Shown: piece after piece, positions 1 to 11,103 of the stretch
How the letters are laid out: each line of letters starts with the position of its first letter
Position numbering within the stretch: position 1 is the first letter of the stretch
DNA from: Strigamia acuminata
Taxonomy: Eukaryota > Arthropoda > Chilopoda > Geophilomorpha > Linotaeniidae
Direction of reading: 5' to 3'
Assembly (NCBI GenBank): GCA_949358305.1
Contig: OX442316.1
Location: 16,554,001 to 16,618,000, forward strand
DNA length: 64,000 nt
The notes under the pieces: generated by a model
Database searches by the model: none
Told to the model about the DNA's origin: nothing
What the model saw: only the letters and a program-made list of their open reading frames with translations
Program-made: the position numbers and the translations under genes

Positions 1-103
1 AACAATTCCACACAAATTCATGATTTTCAATTCTAAAAAGACAAATGACGAGTGGTTTTGCAATCTCGCGCCATTTTTGCATTTCTAAATTTCTAAATAC
101 ATT

Positions 104-460
104 AAGGGGTTTCGTAAATAACCCGCTGAAGGCGCTGAAGTGATTGTTCCAATAATCACAATCACTGCATCATTGCGGACCCACGCCAGGTCCAAGTGAT
201 TATTTTGCATGTCGCATGAGTTTTTTTAATACTTTTTTCCATTTTATTTTATTTATTTAATACGGAGTAATTTACAACAAACTCTCTTTTCCTTAGTTTA
301 AGCATTCTTCAGCACTAACAACTCCTTTTCAGACGATTATACGAAGTGCTGAAGCGATTATTCGTGCGATTGGCCCACACAGGTCACATGATAATCGCAT
401 CAGCAGAATAATCGTCATAATCACTTCAGCGCCATCAGCGTATCATTTTTGAAACCCCTT
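104..460. mobile_element. MITE with AAGGGGTTTC termini, 3-bp ATT target duplication
   Basis: Inverted termini begin AAGGGGTTTC and end GAAACCCCTT. The similarity continues inward through a GCGCTGAAGTGATT block in both arms. The trinucleotide ATT flanks both ends (101-103 and 461-463). No coding capacity is visible. A second member with the same termini and the same ATT duplication sits at 60210-61426. The superfamily is not assigned. Confidence 0.75.
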
Positions 461-537
461 ATTGTAATATAATTTCAATATATTTTTTAATCATTTCGGG
501 CGAGAACGTACAATTCCATGATCTTACGTTACACCAC

Positions 538-756
538 GAACCGAGGATAACATGGACACGTATCCACATGTTCAGTGCGTTTTGCCACCGACGGCGCCAC
601 ACAAAATGCAGCCGCACTGTATTCTGGGACGACAACAGGTAACAAACATGCTTAGTTGGCAACCAATGCATGACATCGCTGTCATCCAATCAGCGCACAC
701 AACAACGAATCAATAGGAAGTAACGCTCGGATACGTGTCCATGTTATCCTTGGTTC
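538..756. repeat. Inverted repeat with 28-bp arms at the 3' end of the bestrophin gene
   Basis: The arms at 538-565 and 729-756 are near-perfect reverse complements (core GGATAACATGGACACG). The interior of about 160 bp is non-coding. This looks like a small MITE. A (TAT)n microsatellite adjoins it at about 763-800. The open frame of the last bestrophin exon runs through both, so that part of the predicted C-terminus is repeat-derived. Confidence 0.6.
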
Positions 757-800
757 ATGGCTATTATTATTATTATTATTATTATTACTATTATTATTAC

Positions 801-3800
801 TAAGTAAATTTAGAAAAGAGCTAGCTGATTTTCTACTGTCCGAATCGGCATGCGAATGCGAATCCTCTTCATACTCTTCAGGTATATCTGGTAAAACAAG
901 CGTTTGCTGATCCTCCGGCACACTGCAAAAACAGAAAACATAATTTAAGCCCAAAAAGTGTTTAAAGCGTCTTTATTTTATTCGTTTACTTGACTCTAGC
1001 CACCGATCCCCTGTACGTTTTCTTCTTATAAGCCATCGCGGCTTTGGTGTAAGCCAAAACAGGCGTTTGGTCGTCGAAATGCAAATCTTTAACAACCGGC
1101 GGACTTTTGCTGTAAAGCGAATCCACGACTAAGTACGACACTTTAGTGTGTCGGTCGATGATCCAATTCAATTCGAAATCCTCGTCGTCGTCACCAAAAG
1201 GATTAATCAAAGCTTCAGCTACCTTAACACCAAACCAAACAAAATAAACAAACAAAACTAAACACTCCAATTCTCTTTACCTTAAGCAGTCCCATGTAGA
1301 AGAAAAACTGCAGCAAAGTGAAGATAGGCACGTACAAATCCACCTTGTTTTTAGCCAAAGTGTCGTTCCCACCTTCCACGTACTGCCTGCCAACAATGCA
1401 CGCGATGAAAAAGGAATACGTCGCCAACGTGACAACCTGCGGAGACCAAAACAAGCCTAAGTCGTGCAGGAAAGCTCTTCAGCCGCGCGCGGCGGAGCTT
1501 TTCGAGTAATTCGACCTACCTGAGTGTATACCAGTGGGATGCTCACCCAATCGTAGCTCCACAAGAGGCCGCAGCGTCCTCTATAGTCGTTAAATTCCTG
1601 CAAATGTAGTCGATTAATGCGTGTTAACATTTTCATTTATTTCTTTCTTACTTCCATGATTAATTTGAGGCCTTGCGTGTCTTCGATCATGTTACTTTTG
1701 CGGCAATCTTTTAAAAGATTTATAAACCACGTGCACGGAATCCAGTAAGTGTTAAACTCGACTGAAGGCACTTGTAGGTACATTTCCAACTCCACTTTGG
1801 TCATAAAACCTTTAAATAGAAGCAGAATCGTGTGAAATTCGACTCAAATGCATCGAGAAAGAGGTCTGTTCAGTGTTCTCTTCATTTTTTAATTTCCCCT
1901 TTTTACGACTTTTTTCTTCCTTATATTTATAACACTTCTATATTATCTAACCCCAAGATAAAAAATTCCATCCGATTCTTTCGTGAGCCCCAATTACCAA
2001 AAAAAAAAAATCTTTTTACATAGGGCCCCAAATAAGGGCCCAAAAATCAAAAACCGCCTCTGCAGGCTTCTCTGCAATACAGCTCCCGCAGAAAAGGGAA
2101 ATTTTGAGCCGTTAATTCTGTGGAGGTTTTATATGATAATCATTTTGTTTTATTACCTGCTTCTACTAGGTGTTGTAAAGTTGGAAATCTTTTTTTCACA
2201 GCCATGCTTATCGTTCGTAGTACAAGAATGAGGGATAAGTTGAGATATCTCATTAAAGTACGTCGAATGATTCGACTGTTTTCATCTGTGCCAGTTAAGT
2301 GTAAAGAAAGACAATGGAGAATCCTTTTGTTTGAAAAATTAAATCAAATTAAAAAACGAGCAATAAAAATAAAAAAAATAAAAATAAAAACTACTTTAGG
2401 GTTATCCACAATCGGTTTTGTGTACAAAACGGTTTGTGGATATCCCCGATTCATCCACAACTGGATCTTCATCTTATTTAAAAAAATTAGCACTTCCTGT
2501 GCGTGTTTCTATTACTACGTTTATCTTTCCCCACCAAGGTCAATTTACTATCAAAAAGTAAATATTTATGTGATAAAAATCCAGTTTTGAATGCAAAAAA
2601 TAAAGATAAACAAATAAAACGCTAGAACGACATGCAGAAAAGAGATAAATACAAAAAGATGAAGGTAATAAACACGAATTTCTAGAAGAAAGAAGCGACG
2701 AATTAACCAGACGTGAAGAAGTGATATATATAAACGACTTATAGGAGCGTTAATAGCGACTTACGTACTTGTCTGGCCAAGGAATCGCGACGTACTGCTG
2801 CCACCATCTTTGCGCGACGAAATTGACGTAGAAACCGAGTACAAAGGTCAACGGAATGTGGTTGATGAAAGTATTGCAGTACTGAACTACGATTTCGAAG
2901 GATCTAGAGGAGCAAAAGAAAGAAAAGCAAAATGAACTTACTTGTCAGGCCAAGGAATGGCCTCAAATTGGCTCCACCAGCGATTAGCCACAAAAGTCAC
3001 ATAAAAGCCCAGAACGAATGGTAAAGGGATCATATTGACGAAAATATCGCAGTAGCTCACAAGGTTTTCGAAGAACCTGGCAATATAAGGAGAAAAGCAC
3101 ATACGTGAAGAACCGACAAAGAGAGACCGAGAGAGAAGGTCAGTGAGTGAGTGACATGAGGAAAGGAAAGGAAAGCATAATCAAAGCAAAATCAATGCTG
3201 TGCTGTGCTGTGCTGGAGTTAAGCCAATCATGATGCAATTTTAAGTGTTTTTATCAATTTTTAGTTGTGTTTAGACAATTGCCATGTTTCTGTTTTCCAT
3301 CTTGTGAGCTTTGAGTCTTCACATGTTCTCTGACAAATAGATTGAGTGACCCCACTGGTTTCTTTCCAAGAAAACATCGCGCACCTTTGGGTTTTATTCA
3401 CTTGGATTGAGTTGTGTGACTACTTCAGCCCCTGTTCTAATAACTCCAACTTTGTGCAAGTCTTTTACCATTTCATTGTGGACATGGCTATTTCCTTTTT
3501 GCCCGTCTCAGATCGTTCAAATGAGTCTTCCAAATCAAAATTAAAGCAAATGTTTGGTCTTCGGATCAAACGATTGCAAATTTTTGTGCGTTTTGATGCC
3601 ATTTTAGTATTGAATAATGCGCAAAAATGGAATGCTACAGACTGCTGACATTATTTAATGAATTCCAATCCAAATCCAATCATCGAATCGAGTTGTGGGA
3701 ACTCGATTGACGAACGGAGTTGTTGGGCACACGAATCTAGATCCGTGAACGGAGTTCAGTGTTCGCACCAATCTTGGATCTAGACCCGCAGTTTCGGATG

Positions 3801-6800
3801 AGATCCAAAAGCTCAGTTGTCATATTAATGATTAACGGATTTCCTTGTTGCTTTTGTTTTCAAAACTCTTGACAAATCTTTGCTGTTTGTCCGCAAACTT
3901 GCTCGCCATTAATCATCTTCTATCCCAACAGTGTTTATAATAAATATACCAAACTTATTGCGAAACCAAGAAATAAAACACCAGAATTACTGTATGCTCA
4001 GTTCAGGATTGCTCAAGAGTACATCACTTTCCACTTACACAGTTTAACATATGTGACACAAACGCTCATGTTACTGTCAGCGAATACATAACTTGCACAA
4101 ATTTAGTATTTATGTGCACATGTTCTCTCTACTATACATTACAAACCATCTGCTATTAAATTACATTCATAAATGCAATAAATTGCTCCCTCTTTTTACG
4201 TTTGTCCGTGTCCAATACATTTCTATTTCCACCACAACGTGGCGCTTATTTATGTCTGCATTTATTTATTTATTTATTTATATATTTATATATTTATGAT
4301 TGCAATTGCTTGTGCAGGAAATGTTGTAACCCAGATTCGTCTAGTCCATCATTCCTTGCTGTCAACATAAACATCAATTCATTAATAATTAAGAAAACAG
4401 CAGAGCGCCGTTACTACACTAGTAATGCCACGCTGAGTTTCGAATTTCGCTCTTTCAAGTTTCAACTAGGTATGAAATAACCCATTACATCATGACGGCA
4501 TCAACAAAAATCTACTGTGTCTGCTCTTGACGTTTTTAGCCTGTCATAAAATCGCTCGACGACATTCCACGAAGATTTCCTTTACAGACTCAAGTTCAAA
4601 TGCAACTCTGGTGGCAAAAAGTCAAATTAAACTCCAACCAAATGCTAATTCCGCACTAGAAAATAGTTTAAGCGAGTATTTTGCTCGTGTTTTGTCCGGA
4701 AAAAGCTGAGCAATTGCGTTTGGCAAAGGCCCAGAATGGCAGAAAGAGACAAACTTACTTCGACTAAAAAGCCTGTTAATGTTATCCCTTCCACACCGAC
4801 CAAAAATAGGTCAAGAAAAGACCTCTTTGGCTTTGTAAACAAACAATCACATTTATTTAATTGCCTGTTGTGGTTAAGACGCCATAATTGTGTTTATAAT
4901 GGCTTCAGTTTACCCTCTGGTTCATTGTGTGGCCTGGAAACAAATTTGCACCAATTGTAAACACTTTTAAAATAAATTCAGGACAATTATCACATGTTGA
5001 TGCAAAATCCCCATGTGATTTCCAACTAGCTGCCAACATGCACTCAAACTAATCATGTTTACATGTTTAGTGGGCCCTTTAGGCTTCCGTAGATGCAGAG
5101 AAAATTTGAAAATTCAAATTTTAAGAAAGCATTGTGTAAAAGTTTGTTTTTTTCTATTTAAAAATAGAATTCAAGAAATAAAAATATCAAAAAAATCTTA
5201 GACTGGGAAATTTCAAGGACACTGAGTTCATCAATGAACCGTGCAAGTTTCAGTTGCAGTCTGTATATGAGCAATTGAAACAGGAAGATGTATTAAATAA
5301 AGTGTGTGTTTTTTTTCTTGTGACCTATATGATTAGTTAGTGGAACCGACTGAGTGACAATAGTAAATAAATAAAGCGTACATTTGTGTACTGCACCTCA
5401 TTCAATTATATACCCTATTGCTGAATAACTGGACTATTTTTCGCCCCAATTAACTGTTTAAACAGGTGAGTAATGACAATCTATTTACCTTTCATCCCAT
5501 AGAATCAAACCACTTCTAATTTCAAACGTAATAAGCCTAAAAATAAGACCTATCCCAATTCTAGTGCAGTTGTGGATAGCATTTCCGGTTCACTGCCGTA
5601 CTGGTATCCCATAACGCTAAACATTTTTTGAACCGGAAATGCTACTCACAACTTTACTGGAATGGATATTCCCTAACTCTCTAACCCATCTTTGAACCGC
5701 AAATAATGCTCACAAGTGGACTGGAAAGGGACAGCTAGCCCTAAATTTAATTCCCGCAGTTTGAAATACAAAGGTTTTGTGTTTCAAATACCTTTGTTTG
5801 TAATTCAGTCATTGTTTAAAAATGCCAAAATGGAAAATTGATTCGTTGTTTCGTTTTGAAAAGTCCATTTAGCTTCATATTGCACACATTTTTGTTTAAT
5901 ATATGTGTATTTTTTATTGAACCATTAAAATCGCCACCTTTCAATGTCAGCGAGGGCGGAAGTCCATTGTGAATTTTAGTTGGAAATGCACATTTTATCT
6001 GTGAATAAGTAATTCTCAGCAAAATGTATTGTAGAATCGCTCGATAATTTGGCCCACACGTGTGTGTATTGTACACATTTTTGAAAAAAAAGCATCCGCT
6101 CTGCTAAACAAATTTGAAAATGATAATAAAATGCAATTCATAAATAGTTAATTACAAAAGTTATTACTAAGTGTGCATAAACCTACTTACATTAGAAGTT
6201 ATATAATAAAACAATTTGGCTTGTCAGGGTCTAACAGGTGAAGAAATGTAAAAATGTTGATGTGTCATTGAGAAAAAGAGGGAAAAAATCCCAAAAAAAG
6301 GAATTCCAGGTTTAATTACATGAATTTAATCAACACACAGTTAATTACGAACTTGAATTAGCTGTGTCACTTTCCCAGCTATTCTTACATAACTGAGATG
6401 GAGGTTTGAGCTCTAATAAAAAACATAAGACTCTAAATCAATTTTATTTGTGACCAATTGTGTGTGCAACCTTGATTTAGTAAACTATTTCTGTTCTGTA
6501 ACAGCATTTTTGTATTATATATGAATTCTGTATATATATCCACCACATGTTGCTGAACAAAAAGATTCCACTGGATCCTGGAACTATTTGAAATTTAAAT
6601 CACATAAAATATATTATATTTTTAAGTGAAAATTATATAATTTCCTAATTTCTAGAAGGTCAATTTTGATTTAAATTTATAAATTTGGAAACAGTGAATC
6701 ATTTTTAAATTTTTTTTTTTTTTTAATTTTAATTTTACTTGTTTTTTATTTTAAATTAAATCCCATGATATTCCCAGTTACAAAGCAATGTTAAGTGTTG

Positions 6801-8312
6801 AATTTTATGGGGCTGAATTGCCTGGATTAGGAGGTGGTTGAAAATACCCCAGTTGAACAGATGTCATTTTAGAAAGTAAAAAAAAAAGGGAAAAAAGAAA
6901 AAATGTTATGTAAACTTTCCTTTTTCAACATTGATGGATTATCATTCATCAAATATGGATGAAAAACCAAGTGTTAGGATGTTCACACAGGCATGAATGT
7001 ATGTAAAGTAATAAATCCTGTCATTATAGGATGTTTCCATTTCCGTCATTTTCTTGCAAGTGTTCAAAGAGTTGTAAAAATTGGAGCAATTTATTGACAA
7101 TTATTGTCAAAAATGTGTCAATTTGATGGATATGGAGTTTGTGTGTTGTGAATGTGTTAAAAAGAACTATCCTGTGTTCCATTCTGGTATAATTTTAAAG
7201 ATTAACCATCCATAAATTTGTGGGATTAAAAACAAATAAAAAAAATACATTTTTGCCTAAAAAGAAACTTGGAAGCAGCAAGTAAAAACCCTCCCAAACT
7301 GGAGCGCCTTTGCCTTGAGTCTATTTGTAGGACAATGTTGGGAGCAGATTTAACCCTAATTAAATGAAAAGCTATTTTATACCGCGATTTAACCTTTATG
7401 AACACGAGATTTATTATGTTATCTTGAAAAAGTTAAATCGATTTAACTAAAATCTTGATTATTTTTTCGGCTGGATAAAATTTCTGGCAACAGACTTAAC
7501 CCTAACGATATAATAAACTTATAATCGCGCAGCGTAATGTCACCGATTTAGCATTTTATCTGGAATAAAAATGAATTCATCGATACATCACGTTTACCGA
7601 TCGATTTGGAAATGCTTTAAACTTAAAAACCGATATTTTTTATCGCAATTTTGGCATATAAATCATTTTTAGGGTTATTTTTAAAAATAGGCCTATAATC
7701 GTTTTCTCATTGTTTGCAAGCAGAAATAGAAACCGTAATGAAAACCCCAAAAAAACAAAAAAAAAACAATTTTAAGTGTTATTATATTTTGTATGCAGTA
7801 AAATAAATAGCAGATAAAAAGTTCAAAGAGGTGATTTTTTTTTCCTTTCTTTTTTTTTCAATATAAAGTGAATTTGATGCGTTGACGTCACATTAAGATA
7901 TCATTTTCTTCTACGAACATGCCGTTCAAAACAGAGAAAATGTGAACTCACGCTGGGTAATCTAAGCATCTAACCAAACTACACCGGAACAATCGACTAA
8001 GCGGTAACTCAACACTAAAAAAAGAGTCAAACAAAATGCAAATCTCGCTACAAACATGCGAAAAAACCATCGAAATACATTAAAATAATAAAAATAAATG
8101 AAAAAACATGAAAATTCTTAATTTTTCCGTTACCTTTTTTGAGCCTCGCTGAGCACACTTCTATAAACAATGCTCACAGTGGCATAGGCGATGCAAAACC
8201 AGATGAGTTCTCTGTAAACCAATTTATAGACGCTCCCTTTCCACTTGAAGAGGAGGCGGGTGAATCCACCAGAAGTGGAACACGCCACATCGTATTGATA
8301 ACTCACAGTCAT
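801..8312 (-). CDS. Best: Bestrophin family chloride channel (3' end uncertain)
   Basis: Bestrophins are pentameric Ca2+-activated anion channels of the plasma membrane. Coding segments on the minus strand are 8134-8312 (starts MTVSYQ), then 2942-3076 or 2769-2903 (alternative exons), 2157-2323, 1652-1809, 1520-1597, 1281-1436, 990-1222 and 922 down to about 801. Family hallmarks are the [17 protein letters not shown] first helix, the F.LGFYV..V..RWW block, RFPT.QH.VEAGFMT, and NPFG followed by an acidic [10 protein letters not shown] run, which is the Ca2+-clasp region. All phases join without a stop. The last exon stays open to 682 (448 aa in total), but residues past about 801 come from a microsatellite and an inverted repeat. 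A plausible donor at 800/801 suggests the gene continues left of the window. Intron 1 is about 5 kb. Confidence 0.9.
2769..2903 (-). other. Best: Bestrophin alternative exon 2a
   Basis: This 135-bp exon encodes [20 protein letters not shown] followed by a [16 protein letters not shown] block ending at PWPDK. It enters in phase 2 and leaves in phase 2, exactly like its neighbour 2b. The acceptor is CTCTAG and the donor is GTACGT, weaker than the GTAAGT of 2b. Either copy joins exon 1 and exon 3 in frame. Including both would duplicate the membrane segment. Confidence 0.85.
2942..3076 (-). other. Best: Bestrophin alternative exon 2b
   Basis: This is also 135 bp and homologous to 2a. It encodes [10 protein letters not shown], then a [16 protein letters not shown] block, and ends at PWPDK. 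Its donor GTAAGT is stronger than that of 2a. Only 38 bp separate it from 2a, too short for an intron, which would prevent splicing 2b to 2a and enforce exclusive use. The substitutions fall at pore-helix-flanking positions, so channel properties may differ (inference). Confidence 0.85.
3077..8133 (-). other. Bestrophin intron 1, non-coding
   Basis: This is about 5 kb of AT-rich DNA between the first coding exon and the alternative exon pair. Open frames here are short and show no family features. The only structure I noted is the imperfect foldback at about 5561-5730 and one TGACGTCA palindrome at 7883-7890. Confidence 0.6.
5561..5730. repeat. Imperfect foldback repeat in bestrophin intron 1
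   Basis: Arms around 5561-5592 and 5629-5663 share an inverted GCATTTCCGGTTCA core. A third degenerate arm follows to about 5730. The function is unknown; it is likely a decayed inverted-repeat transposon. Confidence 0.5.
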
Positions 8313-11103
8313 AATTGCTTGGGGAGAAACAATGAAATTCGGTGAAATTCGGAGCGATTCGTTGTGCACAAATCACGGGCGCTCGTAGCACGTTTTCATG
8401 GGAGTCGGAGCGCCGACTCTACCCGTGAATCGGGAGTCAACTCACTGGTCCTCACTTCCTGCGGATGACAAAAATCCGTCGTGGCACTGGCACCTCTCTC
8501 TCACTCGTCTCTCTGTCTCGACAAACTCTTTTCGCTCTGTACGCGCCGACAAGTTGGCCTAATAGCCCGAGATAAAAATATGAGCGAGTCCTCTGGTGAG
8601 TAAGCAACCGGCTCCGGCTGCGTGCTGTTCCTGCATTACACATGCAGTTTGGTATCGCGCCAGATACGGGACATTAGGTTGCACGCACACTTGGGGATTA
8701 CTAATAAACACTAGAAATGGTCAGATTTCGGCGAACTTTTATTATAATGTCGTTTTTTTTTTTAAAGAAATTTTTTTTCTTGTTTTTTGTTTATAATTTT
8801 TTTTAATTTTAATTTTTTTTTTATTATTTTGTCTTGTTTTCTTGTTTTTTTTTTTAAAAATTATTTTTCGTTCGTTTTTTATAACTTTTTCTTGTTTTTT
8901 CTAATTTTTTCTTGATTTTTCTAATTTTTTCTTGATTTTTCTAATTTTTTCTTGATTTTTCTAATTTTTTCTTGTTTTTTCTAATTATTTCTTGATTTTT
9001 CTAATTTTTTCTTGATTTTTCTAATTTTTTTCAAAATTTTTCTAATTTTCTCTCATTTACTTGTTCTTTTCTAATTTTCTTTCTGTTTTTTCATTTGTGA
9101 AATTTCTATTCTAACCAAATTTTGTAATATCAGAAGTTGATGTATCAATATTTGAATTAATGAGATGTTAATTTATTGGCGGTTTGTTTCCTCTTTATAA
9201 TGCAATTTTTATTTATGTCCTCCACAATGTCACATTTTGATATATTTTGTTATCTTTGTGTGTCATCCATCAATCAATAAAAGTTAAGGTTTGTCCAATG
9301 ATTTCTACAGTGTCGGATTTGTTTACCTCATCATTTTGTTATTTACGAAAAAATTGACAACTCAATTTCCTATTTTTTTGGCAATTCTGCGATCGTACCA
9401 CCATACACCATTATCATCTACGCACAGTATAAATAAAAATGATAATTCAAAGGTGGGATTGTGTATAAGGATGTGGAACAATAACAAAAGATTGACGCAA
9501 ACCGCACACGTTGCAACTTTGAAACCGATCGTTAAAATGTTAAAATTTCTCTGTATTTATCAAATAATATCATTTTAAATAAATAAAATAGTTGAATTTA
9601 ACAAAAAATAATGTTATTCGTTCAATATTCCTTCAAAATCGGTTCAAAATCGATCAAATTGCCCGATCCGTAGACGTAAACTTTTAATTCGAAGAAAATA
9701 AGCCTAATGGGTGATTTAAATTGCAGTAAATCTGTCACAATTCCGCTTCTTTTAACACCACGAGCAAAGAAAATTTGTAATAGTTTGTTGTAATCAGCAC
9801 GTAATTCCTTTTGTCGCTTTTACAATGCCGCCGAAACGTATATTGTACAATCAGGAATAAATTAAACTTAAAAAACTGATAAGTAAATGCCATCATAAGT
9901 CAACGCGCCCACAGTATATCGTAATAAATGTTGATGTAATATTGGTTGGAATTGCACGAAGAGAGTGTCGAATTTGCTGTTTAATTAATGCAATAAATGT
10001 CTAACTTGTAAGCTAAGGAGTGTTTATTTATTTTTTTCAAATTAATTTTTAGTGTTTTGGCGATTTCGCTTTTTGGACGGAGATGTCGATTTCTTCTGGC
10101 TGGGGCAAGTGCACCGTCGGCCGCGTGGGGAAAGCAAAACGACCGTAGAGTTTGTGATTTGTATTTTTGTGATAAAAATCTTACTTTTTATTAGAAATAT
10201 ACACTTTTTTTTGTAATCAATTTTTTTTTATTTCAGGTGCTTAGAATTCACGTTTGAAATAAATTAAATATCAAGAATTTATTTTAACATTTTTAAAAAA
10301 AAAATTTAAATAAAAAAAAGAAATAAAAAAAATAATATAAATTAAAAAACCTATCTGTCAACTAAATGCTACAATTATTGTTATTTTTATAAATTATAAA
10401 ACTACGGATCTCAATATCAATGAATAAATTTAATTTTTCTAAAAAAAAAAAAAGAAAACACCACAAAAAAAAAAAAAAAAAATTCTCGTATTAACTTTAT
10501 ACAACATTTGATTTAAATGAAATTTTAAACTTATTTATTTTATCCACCATCTTTTCTTTATTTGATTCAAGGCACTAGAAAATTGTGGATTTCACTTATA
10601 AACTTTTTTTTTAAATTTTTTTTTATCAATTTTTTTTAAATATATTTCATTTAAATATGTAAAAATTTGTTCGAAATGCAAAAAAAAACCTAAAAATAAA
10701 AAAACAAAACAAGAAACAATGTAAATAAAAGCACCAATTCGGCAAATGCAATTGTTTCATGCTCGAAAAAACACATCAAAGTAAAAAAAATCGTATTATT
10801 TTAAATATTTAAGTAAAAAAAAAATTATAATTCCATATCTAATTTACACATACATTCCCCAAAAAAAAAAATTTTCTAAATATAAAACAGTAAACACTTT
10901 CATCTTTTTTAGAAAACTGTATGCAAAACCGGAGATTCACAATCAACAACTTAAAAAAAAAAACATTTATAAAATTAATTTTTTTTTTAAATTAAAAATT
11001 TTAAAAAAAAATTAATAAAATTAATAAAATTATTAAAATTAATAAAAATCCCGTCGTTGGGGCTGAAAAACAAGTTTGGCACCTTCTGAATTGAGTTTGA
11101 TGT
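8313..11103. other. Intergenic region between bestrophin and integrin genes
   Basis: This holds the presumed 5' UTR and promoter of bestrophin (8313 to about 8650, locally GC-richer), a T-rich repeat at 8755-9050 and very AT-rich spacer. No coding exon or RNA gene could be supported. Confidence 0.5.
8870..9050. repeat. T-rich tandem repeat, about 20-bp unit
   Basis: Units resembling CTTGATTTTTCTAATTTTTT repeat several times with small variations. It lies in the spacer upstream of bestrophin. Confidence 0.75.

Noticed and set aside
2120-2590. 156-aa plus-strand frame
   Set aside because: It is antisense to bestrophin exon 3, which has clear family motifs and splice sites on the minus strand.
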